From Thalassia testudinum (lineage: Eukaryota > Streptophyta > Magnoliopsida > Alismatales > Hydrocharitaceae), in assembly GCA_037157565.1 (NCBI GenBank), contig JAZHRO010000024.1:210489501-210553500 (forward strand): 64,000 bases of DNA. Direction: 5' to 3'. Positions 21,986 to 33,760 of this stretch are shown piece after piece. The notes beneath the pieces are model-generated. The model was given only the letters and a program-made list of their open reading frames with translations. It did not search any database and had not been told where the DNA came from. How positions within the stretch are numbered: position 1 is the first letter of the stretch; each line of letters opens with the position of its first letter. A program made the position numbers and the translations under genes.

Positions 21986-24400
21986 TTTGCAAAACCACAT
22001 CTAGCCCCATGACCACAACCTATATCACGTCTTGTAGGTGGGATCCCTCATCCATGAGACACATCCAGGGCAAAAGTAGAAGTATCCACATGTGATGCAA
22101 CTATTAGTAGACTTGATCAGTTATAAGGCTCCTCTAGAGTGAAAATCTACTCTACCAGTATCTAATCCCTGATAGAAATATAGCCAAGCCCAAGACCTCT
22201 AAGAAATTCTGCAACCCTTTTTTTCTCTCTCTCATCCTTCTATTTATCACAGCACATTGGTTGACACGAATCAAACTTCTTGTTAGGAAATAAATTAGTT
22301 AGATATTTTAGGGATAAATTAGTTAGGTTTAGGTGTCCTATTTTTAGTCTTTGTTATGTTTTGTGAGTTGTTGAGTATTATTGTATTTCCTTGTATACCT
22401 AAGTGCTCTCTATATATAAAAAAGGCTAAGCTTTTTTTTCTAGATAACATAATAATCAAGTTGATCTTTTTCAACATGGTATTAGAGTGAGTTTGATCCC
22501 ATTTAAGAAAAAACAAAAAGGAGAGGGGAAACCCATCGAAAACCCTAAAAAGTGGCCACTAGTGACGCCATTGAGCCTTGTGGCCACTGGCGAGCCTCCA
22601 GTGACACTACTCTCTAGGCAACCCCTCCAAGATCTCTCCTCTCCTCCTCATTCGACTAAGGTCGAGATCAACCTCTTTTTCACTTTGCAGTGCTCTGGGC
22701 AGTAGCCAAGGAAGGTCGCTGACATCACCTCCGATAACTAAGGTTCCAACGACCCCCTCCTGCTGCATCACCCGACCCTATGGGACACTCCGATGGCTAC
22801 GTGATGCTTTGTCCCTCTCTATTGCGCATCTACAATGGCCTCTTCTATCTGTAGCATCGCCCCTTTGGGTGAAGATCTATTGTGCTGCTCTCCTACGACG
22901 TTGCCAGCATCGCCCTTTGCTGTTGGTGGGTTTGACAACCACTTCATTGACGTTGCCCAGCCGTTGCGGCTCTCCGGCAACTTTGTCTTGACCACAGAAG
23001 CTCAAGCATTGTTTCAAACATTATAATCTGGTTTGGTCTATTTCTTCGATGTTAGAAGTATTATTTTGTATCCAATTCATGTACTCTAAATCCCTGGGCC
23101 ATGGTCTTGCTCGATTTTATCTACTCTACATGTGTAGTGCACACTTTTGTGAGCGAAAACATGCATTTCTTGAATCTTACTATTGCTACTCCTATTACAG
23201 CACTCTATTAGTTAGGATTGCCTCCCCTGCTTGGGATCATCTCATGTTCTACTAGGACTCTTACTCTGCTATAAGTGCCTACTTGAGATCGTCTTTCACC
23301 TGCTTGGGATCATCTCCCCTAGTTGGGATCATCTCCCACTACCAACCTACTACCTGCTCCTGCTCCTCCGATCTACTGCCTACTCCTCTAGATGTCTACA
23401 TTGGGGGGGGAGAGTTTACTTGTGTAACAAGTTGAGTGTTGTACGCTCCAACTTGAAGAGAGTGTTAGGAAATAAATTAGTTAGATATTTTAAGAATAAA
23501 TTAGTTAGGTTTAGATGTCTTATTTTTAGTCTTTGTTATTTTTGGTGAGTTATTGAGTGTAATTGTGTTTATATATCTAAGCCCTTTCTCTATATAAAAA
23601 GGGCTAAGACTTTCTTTTCTAAATAACATGTTAACCAAATTGATCTTTTTCAACAATTCTAAAAGAGGACCTTCACTACAAAGTAATACTAAGGCCAGGT
23701 TCACTCGTGAGACTGTGAAAATCTCTTAATAGAGAAGAAAGATTTTACTAATATTCTACTTTTAGGAATACATCGTCTTTCAGACAATCCCAGATCTCCA
23801 TTACTATGTTCTAGTAACTCACCTTGTTTATAATTCTATGAACCATGTTCAATGACCATGCATGAATGACACTATTATCCCTCTTCCATTGAAGATGTTT
23901 GCTATCTATCTCCTTTGGTACCGATAAGAGAAGTGTGCACCCCTTACCATGAATACTAGCTAAAACCATGAATGTCCTCGATTAACAACCATAATTGGAT
24001 TCTTCTAACTTAAGTACTTAATAATAGATCAATATGTGAATAGATTACTAATACCTTTAGCTCCACCAGAACCTTCGTCAAGATTAGGTGACAACTTCAA
24101 TTCTCCTACATGACTCCTCTCTCCCAGCAAGCAGCACAATGAGTCTACTAAATAATAATTACTAAGTCATATAAATCTAAAAAATGACTTTAAAACTATC
24201 CAAGGTAGAAGATAACGGTCTACAAGATGCTATCTTGCAAGCAACAAAGGCAAAGCAATAGCCTAAAGAGGCAATTTTTGTCCAGCAATAGTCCAACAGG
24301 GCTTTACCAGTGTTTAGATAAGGATTGGATGACTATCTGAACCAAAATCGACCTCCAGAGACATCATGATCATAGGAAATCACATCACCCCATATCTATC
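21986..24400 (-). pseudogene. Copia C gag, split by a small LTR element
   Basis: Minus-strand degenerate Ty1/Copia gag. Around 23870-23900 it reads WKRDNSVIHAWSLN and around 23800 EIWDCLKDD, matching the conserved W-NxxVxxW and IWdxLkd segments of UBN2-type gag. The zinc-like IPEC/CCDK region, the ERERxxQFL-type segment and FYQGLD follow at about 22150-22260. The gag is interrupted at 22281-23655 by an inserted element and carries many stops. No protease or polymerase remains to the left. Confidence 0.65.
22281..23655 (+). mobile_element. Non-autonomous LTR element, 1.37 kb
   Basis: LTRs lie at 22281-22476 and 23463-23655 (TGTTAGGAAATAAATTAG to TTTTTCAACA). A primer-binding site TGGTATTAGAG is at 22477, and a polypurine-like CTTGAAGAGAG precedes the right LTR. 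Flanks CTTCT (22276-22280) and ATTCT (23656-23660) differ at one base. Each LTR has a TATA-like TCTATATA with AAAAAGG. The 986-bp internal region holds only short frames (for example 22835-23026, starting MASSICSIAPLG) with no known domain, and a degenerate repeat of TGGGATCATCTC near 23232-23335. Confidence 0.88.
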
Positions 24401-24402
24401 AA

Positions 24403-25230
24403 TTTTTTTTTTTTTGAAAAGGAAAAGGATGATTATCCAATTGATAACCACCCAAAAAAATTAATTAAAAATGGAACAAAAGGACAACCAATTTACAAAG
24501 TATCTTCCCAAAATTTAATAAACATGCAATGCTACAAATAAAATTCTCAATGTACCGTTGTTGCCCTTTAAAGACTACCATATTTGTTCCAATCCATATG
24601 ACCCAAAGCACCGTGAGGACTCTCGCCTTCTCCTTCTTAGTTCTAAAAGTATTTTGCCCCATGCACCAGCTTCCATTGCTAAATGATCTCCAGAAGTCCC
24701 ACTAAATGGAGTGTGCGATCCACTGCAAGCGAAAATTCCTCCAAATCTATATAAAGGAGAATTCAAAAAACAAGTGGTTGACAACCTCATCAGCCGCACA
24801 ACAAAGTGGGCAACTCGTATCCCCCTGGAACCCATCTAGCTCTCCATTTCCTCTTCATCAGTCTCCCCCTTCTGAGCAACCATGCAAAGATCTTAATCTT
24901 CAAAGGGCAAGAGGCCATCTAAATCTATCTACAATCTTTGATGAAATCCATGTTCATCAATGGCTTGCCCAAGCTCAATCCATTGTAAGCTTTACAAATA
25001 GAAAAGTCCCCTTCATCCCAATAGAAGCCATCCACTCCATCATCTAGATGAAATCCATCCAGCTCCTGTAACATAGTCTGCAGATCTTGGATTCTTTGAT
25101 CTGATAGGTTCCCCGCAAATATAGAACACCAAGAACCATCCCAGGAGTCAACATTCATCGCCTTCTATTAGATCACAGTTAAAACCCTAGATCTAATCAC
25201 CGGAATCAATGCAACATTATAAAATGAGGA
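24403..25230 (-). mobile_element. LINE 3, 3' fragment of an L1-type element
   Basis: A poly-T at 24403-24415 is followed by a 3' end similar to LINE 1 and LINE 2 (GAAAAGGAAAAGGATGATTATCC). On the minus strand, pieces of the connection region and of zf-RVT are recognisable: QNTFRTKKEKARVLTVLW at about 24610-24665 and WDEGDFSICKAYNGL at about 24970-25015. Frames are broken. The 5' border is approximate, because weak similarity to LINE 2 continues to about 25230. It lies in the leader of Copia C. Confidence 0.78.
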
Positions 25231-25453
25231 AGAACCAGCCAAGGCAACACAAAATCAGCCAAGGCGACGTACCAAATCTGGTGGTGGTGGCATCATTGCA
25301 CCGACATGGCTATGTGGCAACACCAGATCAAGTGAATCTTTGATCAAAGACCAATCAAACAAAGAAAAAATGGAAAAAAGAGAAGAAAAAGATTAAAAAA
25401 TTTACTTTTTTGGTAGAGAATAACAAAGACCAAAGAGTTTAAGACCCACCCCA
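25231..25453 (-). other. Copia C leader
   Basis: Non-coding sequence between the LINE 3 insertion and a primer-binding site, in the orientation expected for a minus-strand Copia leader. Confidence 0.4.
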
Positions 25454-25464
25454 CTCCAATACCA
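25454..25464 (-). promoter_or_regulatory. Copia C primer-binding site
   Basis: CTCCAATACCA on the plus strand is TGGTATTGGAG on the minus strand, a slightly decayed Met-tRNA primer site next to the LTR at 25465. Confidence 0.7.
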
Positions 25465-25766
25465 TCTTAAGAAAATGAATGCTCTCTCTCTCTCGTACAA
25501 GCAAAACCCTAATCCTCTTTAAATAAAGGACAAGTGGAAAATTATAATATTGTCTAGAAAATATAAATAGCTTAAAAGAGAATAAATGATAAGTAAGAAC
25601 ACTTCAACAAGGAAAAACTATGGGAATACAAGCTCCAATACCCACTAGCAACTAGAGTTTGTTTTCACTAGCACACTAATCAAGGAGGGGTGTTACAATA
25701 TTGATAGATAGTGTATGTGAGACTACATCCAAATATCCAAATACATGTTTATAGAAGAACTCTTAA
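25465..25766 (-). repeat. Copia LTR between RNase H tail and gag leader
   Basis: About 302 bp bounded on the minus strand by a polypurine tract (CTCGAGGGGAGGG, 25767-25779) and the primer-binding site at 25454. The termini read TTAAGAG and TCTTAAGA rather than TG and CA. A CTTTAAATAAAGG TATA-like motif lies near 25517. The LTR joins the RNase H end of one Copia to the leader of another. Confidence 0.6.
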
Positions 25767-25990
25767 CCCTCCCCTCGAGTCGAGCAAGGATGTCAAACAT
25801 CCCCAACTTACCCACATTCTTTTCAAATTGCATTGTAGGAAGGGCTTTAGTAAAAGCATCTACAGCTTAAGTCTTAAGACCGAATATAAAGACAGTGAGT
25901 CTTTACAAATTATTACATCTTTCATAATAATAAAGGCACCGGAAACAATCCACAAAACATTGTTTGAAGTTAGTTAAAGCCTCTCGAAGA
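25767..25990 (-). pseudogene. Copia RNase H C-terminus
   Basis: The minus strand reads AFTKALPTMQFEKNVGKLGM followed by FDILARLEG and the polypurine tract. This is the conserved end of Copia polyproteins. Only this tail is present; its upstream boundary lies between about 25960 and the WSD1 exon end at 26045. Confidence 0.8.
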
Positions 25991-26044
25991 TCAAGACTCT
26001 AACAATGCTTTAGAAAAAACAAAGATGATTAACGATACAAGTAC

Positions 26045-27598
26045 CTTCATGCCAAAGAGGTTAAGGGCCAATCTTCCACATGAAAAAGAGAAGTAAGCTT
26101 CAAGTGATGCCTTCTTCCGATCAACTATCTTCTTAGCTTCCATAACATAATACAAAGGATTGTCATGCTTAGCGATTGGAAATGGAAGGAGGGCATAGCC
26201 AAGGTGGTTTCCCCAATTTGTGCCCACATTAGCACTCTCCATCATGTCAGCAAAGGCCTATTCCGATGAAAGGCATAGTGAATCAACATTAGCAATTACA
26301 CCAGAGAAAGGAGAGATATATGTGTTTTAAATAACTACATCATATCTTGAAAAAAAATACATATGTAACCCCCATCCATGTAGTGTGTTATTAAATAAAT
26401 TCAGCATAAATGAGATAAGACAAAGCTAGAGTAGAACAGAAATATGCGCCTTAAACCTCAACAAAATATTGAAAGTTCCATCACCATAGAAACCATCGTC
26501 TTCAAAGGATGCCAAAGTGTCCCCCTCTCATCTTTTCGGCCGATTCCAGTTGACTAGTTGCACAAATTTGGAAATATGGTAGACCTTATGGCAACTAGAA
26601 AATGCACTACTAGATTACGTACATGAATCCCTGGAGTCTTCCTGGTATTGATGAGAAGGGCCGATCTAAGACGGATCCTTTTACCATCCCCGAAACAAGT
26701 GGTGTTACCATTCGCCGCACCTAAAACCAACACGGAAACACCAATCTCATCAGCAGCATGTACACTTCCATCAACCGAATGGTAATGTAACATTCTTAAT
26801 CAAAAGAAGAAACACCACATTACCAGATCTCCTAAACAGGTACCGCGAGAGCCCCGCCGAGAAAACTCCCAGGAGCACATCATTCAGAGTCTGCAAAAGA
26901 AACACACACACACAGATACAAAAAACAAAACGAGGTCAAAACAATGAATTAACAAAAAGAAGCAGCCGACTGGCCTAAAGGAGAAAGCAGCAAAATTAAC
27001 CAACCACGTCCTTCATGGATCGTTTGACAGCCTTGAGATCGTCGAGGGAGAAGGCACGTCGCACGAACCTCTTCCTGTGGAACTCGCAGCCCTCACCGCC
27101 TTTGATGGGCGTCTCGCTGTCCCGCAGGAACACAGCGGTGGCGAGGAACGCAGAGACGTCTACAAGGGTGTTCCAGGCGACGCGCCCGAGGAGGAGGAGC
27201 CAGAGGAGGAAGCCGCCACGGCGGCCCTTGGTGGAGGACAAGGGGCGGTAGCGTGGGGGATCGGGGAGGGAGGGGAGGGCGGAGGGGTCGGAGGTCTTGC
27301 GAGTGCAGGCGAGGAGGAGGGACACGAGGGAGGCGCCGTCCCCGAGGGAGTGGTGGATGCGGAAGATGGCGGTGGCCTCCGCGTCGGAGGTCCTCAGGTT
27401 CAGGATGTGAAGCTCCCACAGCGGCTTCGACATGTCCAGTGGGGCGCTTCCCGAGAGCGACGACATGTACTCCTCCACGAAGAGGTCGGGGGACTCGATG
27501 GCCGAAGGGTCGAGCTCCGGGACGATGAGGTGCTCGTCCACTCTCACCTTCGTCCGAACCCATCGCGCTTTGCCCCGCCCCTTCCCCCCGTCCAACAC
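26045..27598 (-). CDS. WSD1: WSD1-type wax ester synthase/diacylglycerol acyltransferase, partial gene
   Basis: The family joins fatty acyl-CoA to long-chain alcohols or diacylglycerol in cuticular wax synthesis, usually at the ER. Four exons splice in frame: 27005-27598, 26824-26890, 26623-26720 and 26045-26257 (324 codons, no stop). Introns are 26891-27004, 26721-26823 and 26258-26622, all GT-AG. The catalytic HHxxxDG motif reads HHSLGDG in exon 1, after PLDMSKPLWELH. Later family segments are TLNDVLLG, IRLRSALLIN and WGNHLGYALLPFPIAKHDNPL with DRKKASLE. The visible part opens after an acceptor (TGGCAG at 27599), so the exon for about 60 N-terminal residues is missing. The last exon ends at a donor (AAG/GTACTT) and the C-terminal FSNVVGP-type region is not found. 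A Copia tail starts within 90 bases downstream. It may be a truncated pseudogene or a gene with very long outer introns. Confidence 0.85.
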
Positions 27599-28700
27599 CT
27601 GCCAGTTCGGTCGGTCAGTAAGTAGTATTCTAGTGCCAATGCCACCACCCTCATCCCAACCCAGCGACTAGCACCAAGTGTGCGTACCTACGTACGCTCT
27701 CGCTCACGAGTACCCCGCGGTGACTTTGACCCAAAAATTAAAAACAACAACAAAGACACTATTATTAAAATTAATAATGTCTAATACTAGGGACCATTAT
27801 ATTACGGGATGAAGATCAAAGCCCTTCCATCATACACCAAGGTAAATTATAACTTATCTGCATCATACATTAGCTACCAAATTATCAAGGAATAGATTTA
27901 GTGGTACGTAAAGCACTCTTCAAATAATCCATAATGTCACATTATCAAATTCCACGTCCATTTCATTTTCGATTAACAAAAAGAGAAAACATTAGCAACT
28001 TGCCTCCATTATATATGTAATTATATCCCGTTATAGATACGAAACAATGTATAACCAAAAGATGTCCAAGGAAAGATAACAAATACCTTCTGACTAATGT
28101 TGACTAGAAAGATATACGATATCCCCTTACAAATGATGTGTATCCCACAAGAGAAAGCAAGTTTAATTGTTGGAATTGGATTGGAACCAGAAATCAGAAC
28201 AAGAAGACTCTGGTGGCATTTGAACAAAATAACCATGAAATATTATGTAAATACCCAAAATAACCACGAAATATGGTGTCATTGAATTTATATCATTGCC
28301 ATTACAAATATATTTCATCCTAGCAATTTATTTATATACTCCATTTTCCTTCTTTTTTTTTGGGAAAACATAACTTTGTCACTACTGCTCAAAGTCTAAC
28401 CTAGAATACAGTCTATAATAAGTGATAGGTCCACTTTAGTGGATTAGAATTAAGCCTAAGAGCATTTAATTGGGAGTTGAGAAATGAATTTCTAATATGC
28501 ATTACAGAAGAATATTCGTTGAGCACGAAAATTATCAATCCTCCATTTCTCAATTGGTGTGTTTTATTTGCAAATGTATTTAACATACATTCATATATTA
28601 ATGGGTGTTCTCTTATAGGAATTAAATGGAGATGAGAATTTGGAATGTTACAATAGGATAAAATCATCAGAGATTTCCTATCTCTAATTTTTTTCAATTC
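27599..28700. other. Non-coding sequence upstream of the WSD1 exons
   Basis: AT-rich after about 27720. I looked on the minus strand for the missing first exon of the acyltransferase and did not find it. No repeat family was recognised. Confidence 0.5.
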
Positions 28701-30340
28701 TCTGTCTCTTTCCTATTATTTCCCTTCCTGCTCTCTTTTCTTTTGGAGGATGCCTACACACAAAAACACCAACAGAAAATTACCTTTTTCTTCAATCTCT
28801 CTCTCCCATAATTTCTCTTAATCTCTCTCTGATTGTTCATTTTCTTTATATAAGAGGGTATGAAGGACAGCCAGGGGGAAAGCTTACTCTCCTTCAAGCT
28901 CCTCTGCACATTTGGAGAACCACCACCACGAGCCTCTACCTTCCACCCCCACTGCGATCTTCCTGACACGACCACGAGCTACCTGCTACAATGAGATTCA
29001 CAACCGTGCCATTCATCATCGCGCTCCGCTTGACCATTCGATGACAACCACAACCGTGGTCGGCGGTGACAACATCGACACCACACTGCGTCTCGTCCTT
29101 TCCGCCACTACGATTCTCTGCCTCAACGACCAACACCGTGCTTCACCACCGCGCAACACCCACGACCGTGCCTCCATCTACGACTTCAAGCAACAACCTC
29201 CAGCCCTCGCCACTGTAACCGCTACTCTCTAGCTCTTCGCACCACCAACCACCACCATGCACCATCTTGATTAGCAACACCATCAGTCACCACCACAACA
29301 CCACCCTCCCCTCTCCTTCTCCTCTATTTTCTTCTCTCTTTGTCACCTTCTTTTTCACCTATTTCACTGTGATAGCACAAAGGACCCACACGACGCCACG
29401 CCCCTCCGACGTCAGCAAAACCCACCACGCGCGACTGTCGTGAGACCACAGCTAGTTGTCACCTCCATCGTCGCGCACCACCCACACACCGGTAGACTCA
29501 AGGCCGCATCGCCCGCGCCCACCGACACTGCTCACCCCACGTGAAGCCCAACGCCACATCCACCCACGCCCACCAGCGTCTTCATCACCGCCGACGACCG
29601 AACTCACCTGCAGCTACGTGCGATGGCCACAACCACATGCCCGCTCGCACCCACCATCTTCTTCTTCTACGACACTATTCATCTTCTCCAACAGAAAGGA
29701 ACCCAACATCTCTGCAACTCACCTCCATGCAACCGCCACTACCGACCTCCGATCTCCGCGTCATCAACTCCATCGACCTTGCCTCGATGTCACACACCCC
29801 CCATGCCTTCAACCGCGCCAACCACGACCTACAAGTGCACGGTGAGAACTCCACCGCCGGTGAGCTTCTCCCCGCCGTCCAGCCGCCTCCAGCCACCTCC
29901 ATCAACGCCGTCACCGACCACACGTAGGTCTCGGCACTGGCGACCTCCACCAAGCCCCGCGCCTCCAACCGACCCTTCCTCCACACGTGTGAACAATTCT
30001 ATGCCTATTAATAATTACATTTCGTGCCATTGCCTAGGCATTAATTTTGAATATTTTATGTATTAGGTGGAAAGTTGCTAAGGAGCCCTCACGTTCTCTT
30101 TATTTCTTATGCAACAATAGTTTATTTCACTCTCTTTCACTCTCATTAAAGCATGCACTCATTAAATATTCCACGGATTTCTCTATAAAATTACGATTGT
30201 GGATGCGAGATATTTGTGAGTTTTTTTATCCGTTCCTTCCTGTGGATACGACATCCTAATTACGTGATTAGTTTTCACTGATAAATATTTTGTTCAGGAT
30301 TTTTTTTCCACCATGATTTAACTACGACGACATGTTTTCT
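28701..30340 (+). repeat. Candidate Athila-type LTR remnant, plus orientation
   Basis: A TATA-like TTTATATAAGAGG at about 28848 is followed by more than 1 kb of C-rich, CCACC-rich sequence. The motif TTCCTGTGGATACGACATCC follows at about 30235. A comparable CCCTG(C/T)GTTCGAC motif occurs near the ends of the Athila-family LTRs at 45.8 and 50.4 kb. The long plus-strand frames (28912-29232, 29456-30066) overlap in different frames and look like compositional by-products. No primer-binding site was found at the right end. Confidence 0.35.
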
Positions 30341-31412
30341 AACACATCATCTTTCAAGCGAGAATCTCTCGATCAATGAGCAAAGAGTTTCTCCATTTAA
30401 ACAAAATATATATAGAATCAAAGCCCAAAATGCACGACAAGAAGAGGAACTTCATATATGTATTACAATTACATTAGATGTCATCACTTGCTCTCGTATT
30501 TCATGTTTTAATTTGGTTAAAGGAATAAGAATTCCACATTTGATTGATCTTGTCCAAGTTCTATACATCCCATTTCCTGCTTTTTTGAACGTGCTATGAA
30601 TATTTGAAATACGCAAGGGGTGGAAGCAGAGAAGAAATGAGTTTTCCTTGATTAATGTCTAATGAGGGAGAAAATTTCTCTTACGAACCTAATAGAAAGA
30701 GGCCCATATTGACTCTCCTGACCCATTAACCGAAATACCAAATTAGACCTTAACCCAAATTTAGGAAATCACCTCACCGAATTAAGGCAGGTGGATCCAT
30801 CACTTCATTAGACGGCCACTGTCCCGACTAGTCAGGCAAACAAAAGCTTCCTACCTAGAACAGGAGACCTATTATATGGCTAACAACAAATCAGACGGTA
30901 GGCCTTGCCGAAGTACTAATAGAAGATTCAAGTGGACTCGACCTTGCCAATCAGTCAGATAGGTGAGGTGGACCAATCTTGGAAGGAGTCCACCCAAACA
31001 TCCGACAAGTGCCACCAACATAGTCCAATCTAGTCATAGTGAAACCAAGGGAACAAACAAATCATGTGTTGAATATCATGCAAACGTTACAGAAGGATAA
31101 CCCCTAACAATCTTGGTAACGAGATATGCTGGAAATTTTGAGGCCAAACCTTAGAAAAGAACATGTAAATGTGCGATGTAGGGCATGTGAAAGTGCATAA
31201 GAAAAATACTAAATGTACTCTCTCGCTCTCTTTCTCTGTCTGTTCTACAATACTTAAGGAAAACTTTGAGGGTTAGATCCTCTCCCCAAATGTACACCCA
31301 CCAATGATGAAATTGGATTAACCAATTCATACGTTCACTTGTGCAATTGTTTCAATATTTTTGATCAAATCCTCACCTGACCCTTAACCCGATAAGGATT
31401 TCTTGAGGGCAT
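30341..31412 (+). repeat. Candidate decayed Ty3/Gypsy LTR
   Basis: The right edge abuts TTGACACCATATGTGGGAAAC at 31413. This resembles the common plant Gypsy primer-site sequence TTGGCGCCGTNTGTGGGAA, with the differences all G-to-A or C-to-T type. No coding sequence is present. The left border is unknown. Confidence 0.4.
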
Positions 31413-31434
31413 CTTTAAATTGACACCATATGTG
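31413..31434 (+). promoter_or_regulatory. Decayed Gypsy primer-binding site
   Basis: TTGACACCATATGTGGGAAA aligns with the widespread TTGGCGCCGT-TGTGGGAA primer site of plant Gypsy elements, with transitions at the CpG-type positions. Confidence 0.45.
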
Positions 31435-32930
31435 GGAAACATTTTTAGATTTAGTTATTACCATTTATTTTCCCAATGATATTTCAAGAGCCTTGAGGAT
31501 CGATGGCTCCAATGACTAAGGGTGTCTCCATGCTTAACGCCAATCAAATGGCAAATTGGCTCCATACAGGGGGGGACTATACAAGGCCATCGCCTCTAGT
31601 TTTGTTGGGTCATATAAGCTACAAATATTAGAGGGATGTGTGATTTCCCAAGACATGACACAAGCCATATTTTACCTAACTACAATAGGAAACTTTTGAA
31701 GGCACTCCATTCAACATGAGTAAATATAGAAATGAAGCCTATTTACCAACAAGTTTGGTCAGCATAAACAACAAGCCTAAGATAATAAAAATAAATGCCT
31801 GATCAGCAACAAAATTCCTTCAATGGAAAGCTTGGGTACAAGTTCAGTAAGAGGCATACCCCACCTGTTTACAATAAAAGCAAAGAAGAAAGGATGAAAT
31901 GTCACTCTAACTCCATCAAAATAGACACAAGGCCTTCATACTCATTGTCCTCTACAGTTGAAGCCAACTCACTCGGCCCCCTGATCCCAGGCAACTCTCT
32001 TGGCTAAGTGGGTACACTAGGTTGTACCGACTCCTCAGGTTGAGTACGAAGTAGACGAAGTCCTTAGCCTCCTTGAAGGGAGCTTCCTGGCCTTCTTGTT
32101 GAGGTAGAGCTCCAGAGGTATCTTGGACCTCCTCAACCAATTGTTCCTTGCTACCAATGCCAAGCAATAATTCCTTTTGGTCATTTTTGGCCCCCTCTTC
32201 CTCCTCCTTCTACCCCTCAAGCACTCCTTCGCTGTATGGCAGAGAGCGGTAATGATCTTTAAGAGTGGGTGAGATTGGAGCTTAATCCTCAATGAGATTC
32301 TCCTAGGTCTAGTGATCAAATTCTAGGATAAACCTCTCAAAGGACCAATCCAAGAAATCGTCTAGGCTCAAGACCCCACTACCAAGGATAAATTGGGATT
32401 TCACCAAAACATACTTTTTGATGTCCTCCATAAGCCTCCTACTCTCAATGATGGACGGATCCTCGATGAAGTACCTCATTACCTTTTTGGGCATCATCTC
32501 CCACCACCTTTCTTCCATGAGGCACGCGAATCTTATTGGATTGCTCTTCTCCATAACCTACAGTAGCCTCCAATGATCTCTCTTTAGTAGCCAGTGCCTC
32601 ATTTAGGCAAGTAATCATCACCTCCACGGCCTAGTGAGACGCCCACATCTGTACTCCTTCCACCACCACAAAATGGAGCCTTGACCACTCTGCCTTGTGT
32701 GCTCCTTCATATGATTCAAAGGTAGACCGTTTACGTACCTTAAAAGGCTCCCACTACTCTCTCACCTTTAAGGCTTCCAATGAGAGAATCTATAGTCACT
32801 CCTAAGGGTTGTTATCTTCTTGTAGTGGCCCTTGAAAGAAGAGTACACTTCCATCATCGCCCAATCATTCTCATCGACTGCCTTTCATGTGTGTGAAAGA
32901 GACGATCAGGTTATTCTCTTCGCTCGCTGA
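31435..32930 (-). pseudogene. Unidentified coding-like fragment
   Basis: Overlapping minus-strand frames (31952-32167, 32309-32554, 32445-32627) give Glu/Lys-rich peptides such as EEVQDTSGALPQQEGQEAPF and RLMEDIKKYVLVKSQFILGS. They could be a broken leader or gag protein of a Gypsy element. I recognise no domain, and neighbouring stops prevent one continuous frame. Confidence 0.3.
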
Positions 32931-33760
32931 GCAGTCACCAACTGAGAGGTTAGTGTAAAGATTTGAATTTTTATAAGTTAATATTACCCCCAACCAGACC
33001 CTTAATAACTTGTTAATGGTGTGGCTATTTTGAAATTAAGTCATAATCTTCCTAGATTTCTGTTTAGGAAGGGACATGTTCATGGAATCAAATGTCTAAG
33101 GGTGGACAGTTGAGGGGCAATTGCTTAAGGGACCTTTTTAGGGGACTCTTTAAAACAAAAAAAATTGTTGCAGGTAGAGGGATTTATGGTGCAATTTTTC
33201 CGCAACCCATTTATGTAGGGAAGAGAGAAATCTAATGGGAGGGCTCACCCATTAGATATGCATCTACGGGTATCCCTTACCTTCTCCTCCATCACCGACC
33301 ACTCCTCTCCCCCTGCCCGCCAACCATTTGCGCACCATCCTGCAGCTGCTCAATTGTTATTCCTTATTGCAGTCATTGTCACAGTAGTAGCAATTGTTGT
33401 TGCTAATTTTGTCGCAGCGGCTGCTACTGTTGTTGATGCAACAACTATTATTGTTGGCCTAAGGATAGAATGCAGGCTGTAATGTAACCTTAAAGTTCCT
33501 CGAGCAATACGTGCACCTCTTCCTCCTCCCCTATTTCCCTTGCCTAAGTCACCCCCAAATCTTAGAGATTTTGGGGTATTTTGGAGCAATAATGATTAAT
33601 CTTCATACCACTATCACTAATGGTGTTGTTGTTGTTGTAATGCTAGGAGGAGGTTGGGGGCAGTACCTACTGTAGGAAAGAAGATGTGATCCACATTTAA
33701 AGCACGGACAACCCTTCTCTTGTTGAGGAGCCCTCTTCATGACCAAATAATTTAGATCGT
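32931..33760. other. Repetitive low-complexity stretch with a weak zinc-knuckle-like segment
   Basis: Includes a (GTT)n-like GTTGTTGTTGTT tract at 33616-33640 and TTGTTG/GCAACA runs at 33370-33450. On the minus strand, near 33670-33720, the sequence reads CFKCGSHLLSYSRYC, which is knuckle-like but not a clean CCHC. No gene can be supported. Confidence 0.35.

Noticed and set aside
27077..27625. 182-codon plus-strand ORF over the acyltransferase exon
   Set aside because: Gly/Glu-rich antisense of a GC-rich exon. The minus frame has HHxxxDG and family motifs.
29456..30066. Three overlapping Pro/Thr/His-rich plus-strand ORFs
   Set aside because: All frames are open because of C-rich composition. 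No domain, and the region behaves like an LTR or untranslated sequence.
33258..33589. Val/Ala-rich ORF that looked like a membrane segment
   Set aside because: It results from a degenerate GTT/GCA-rich repeat; the opposite strand is equally open and no homologous protein is recognisable.
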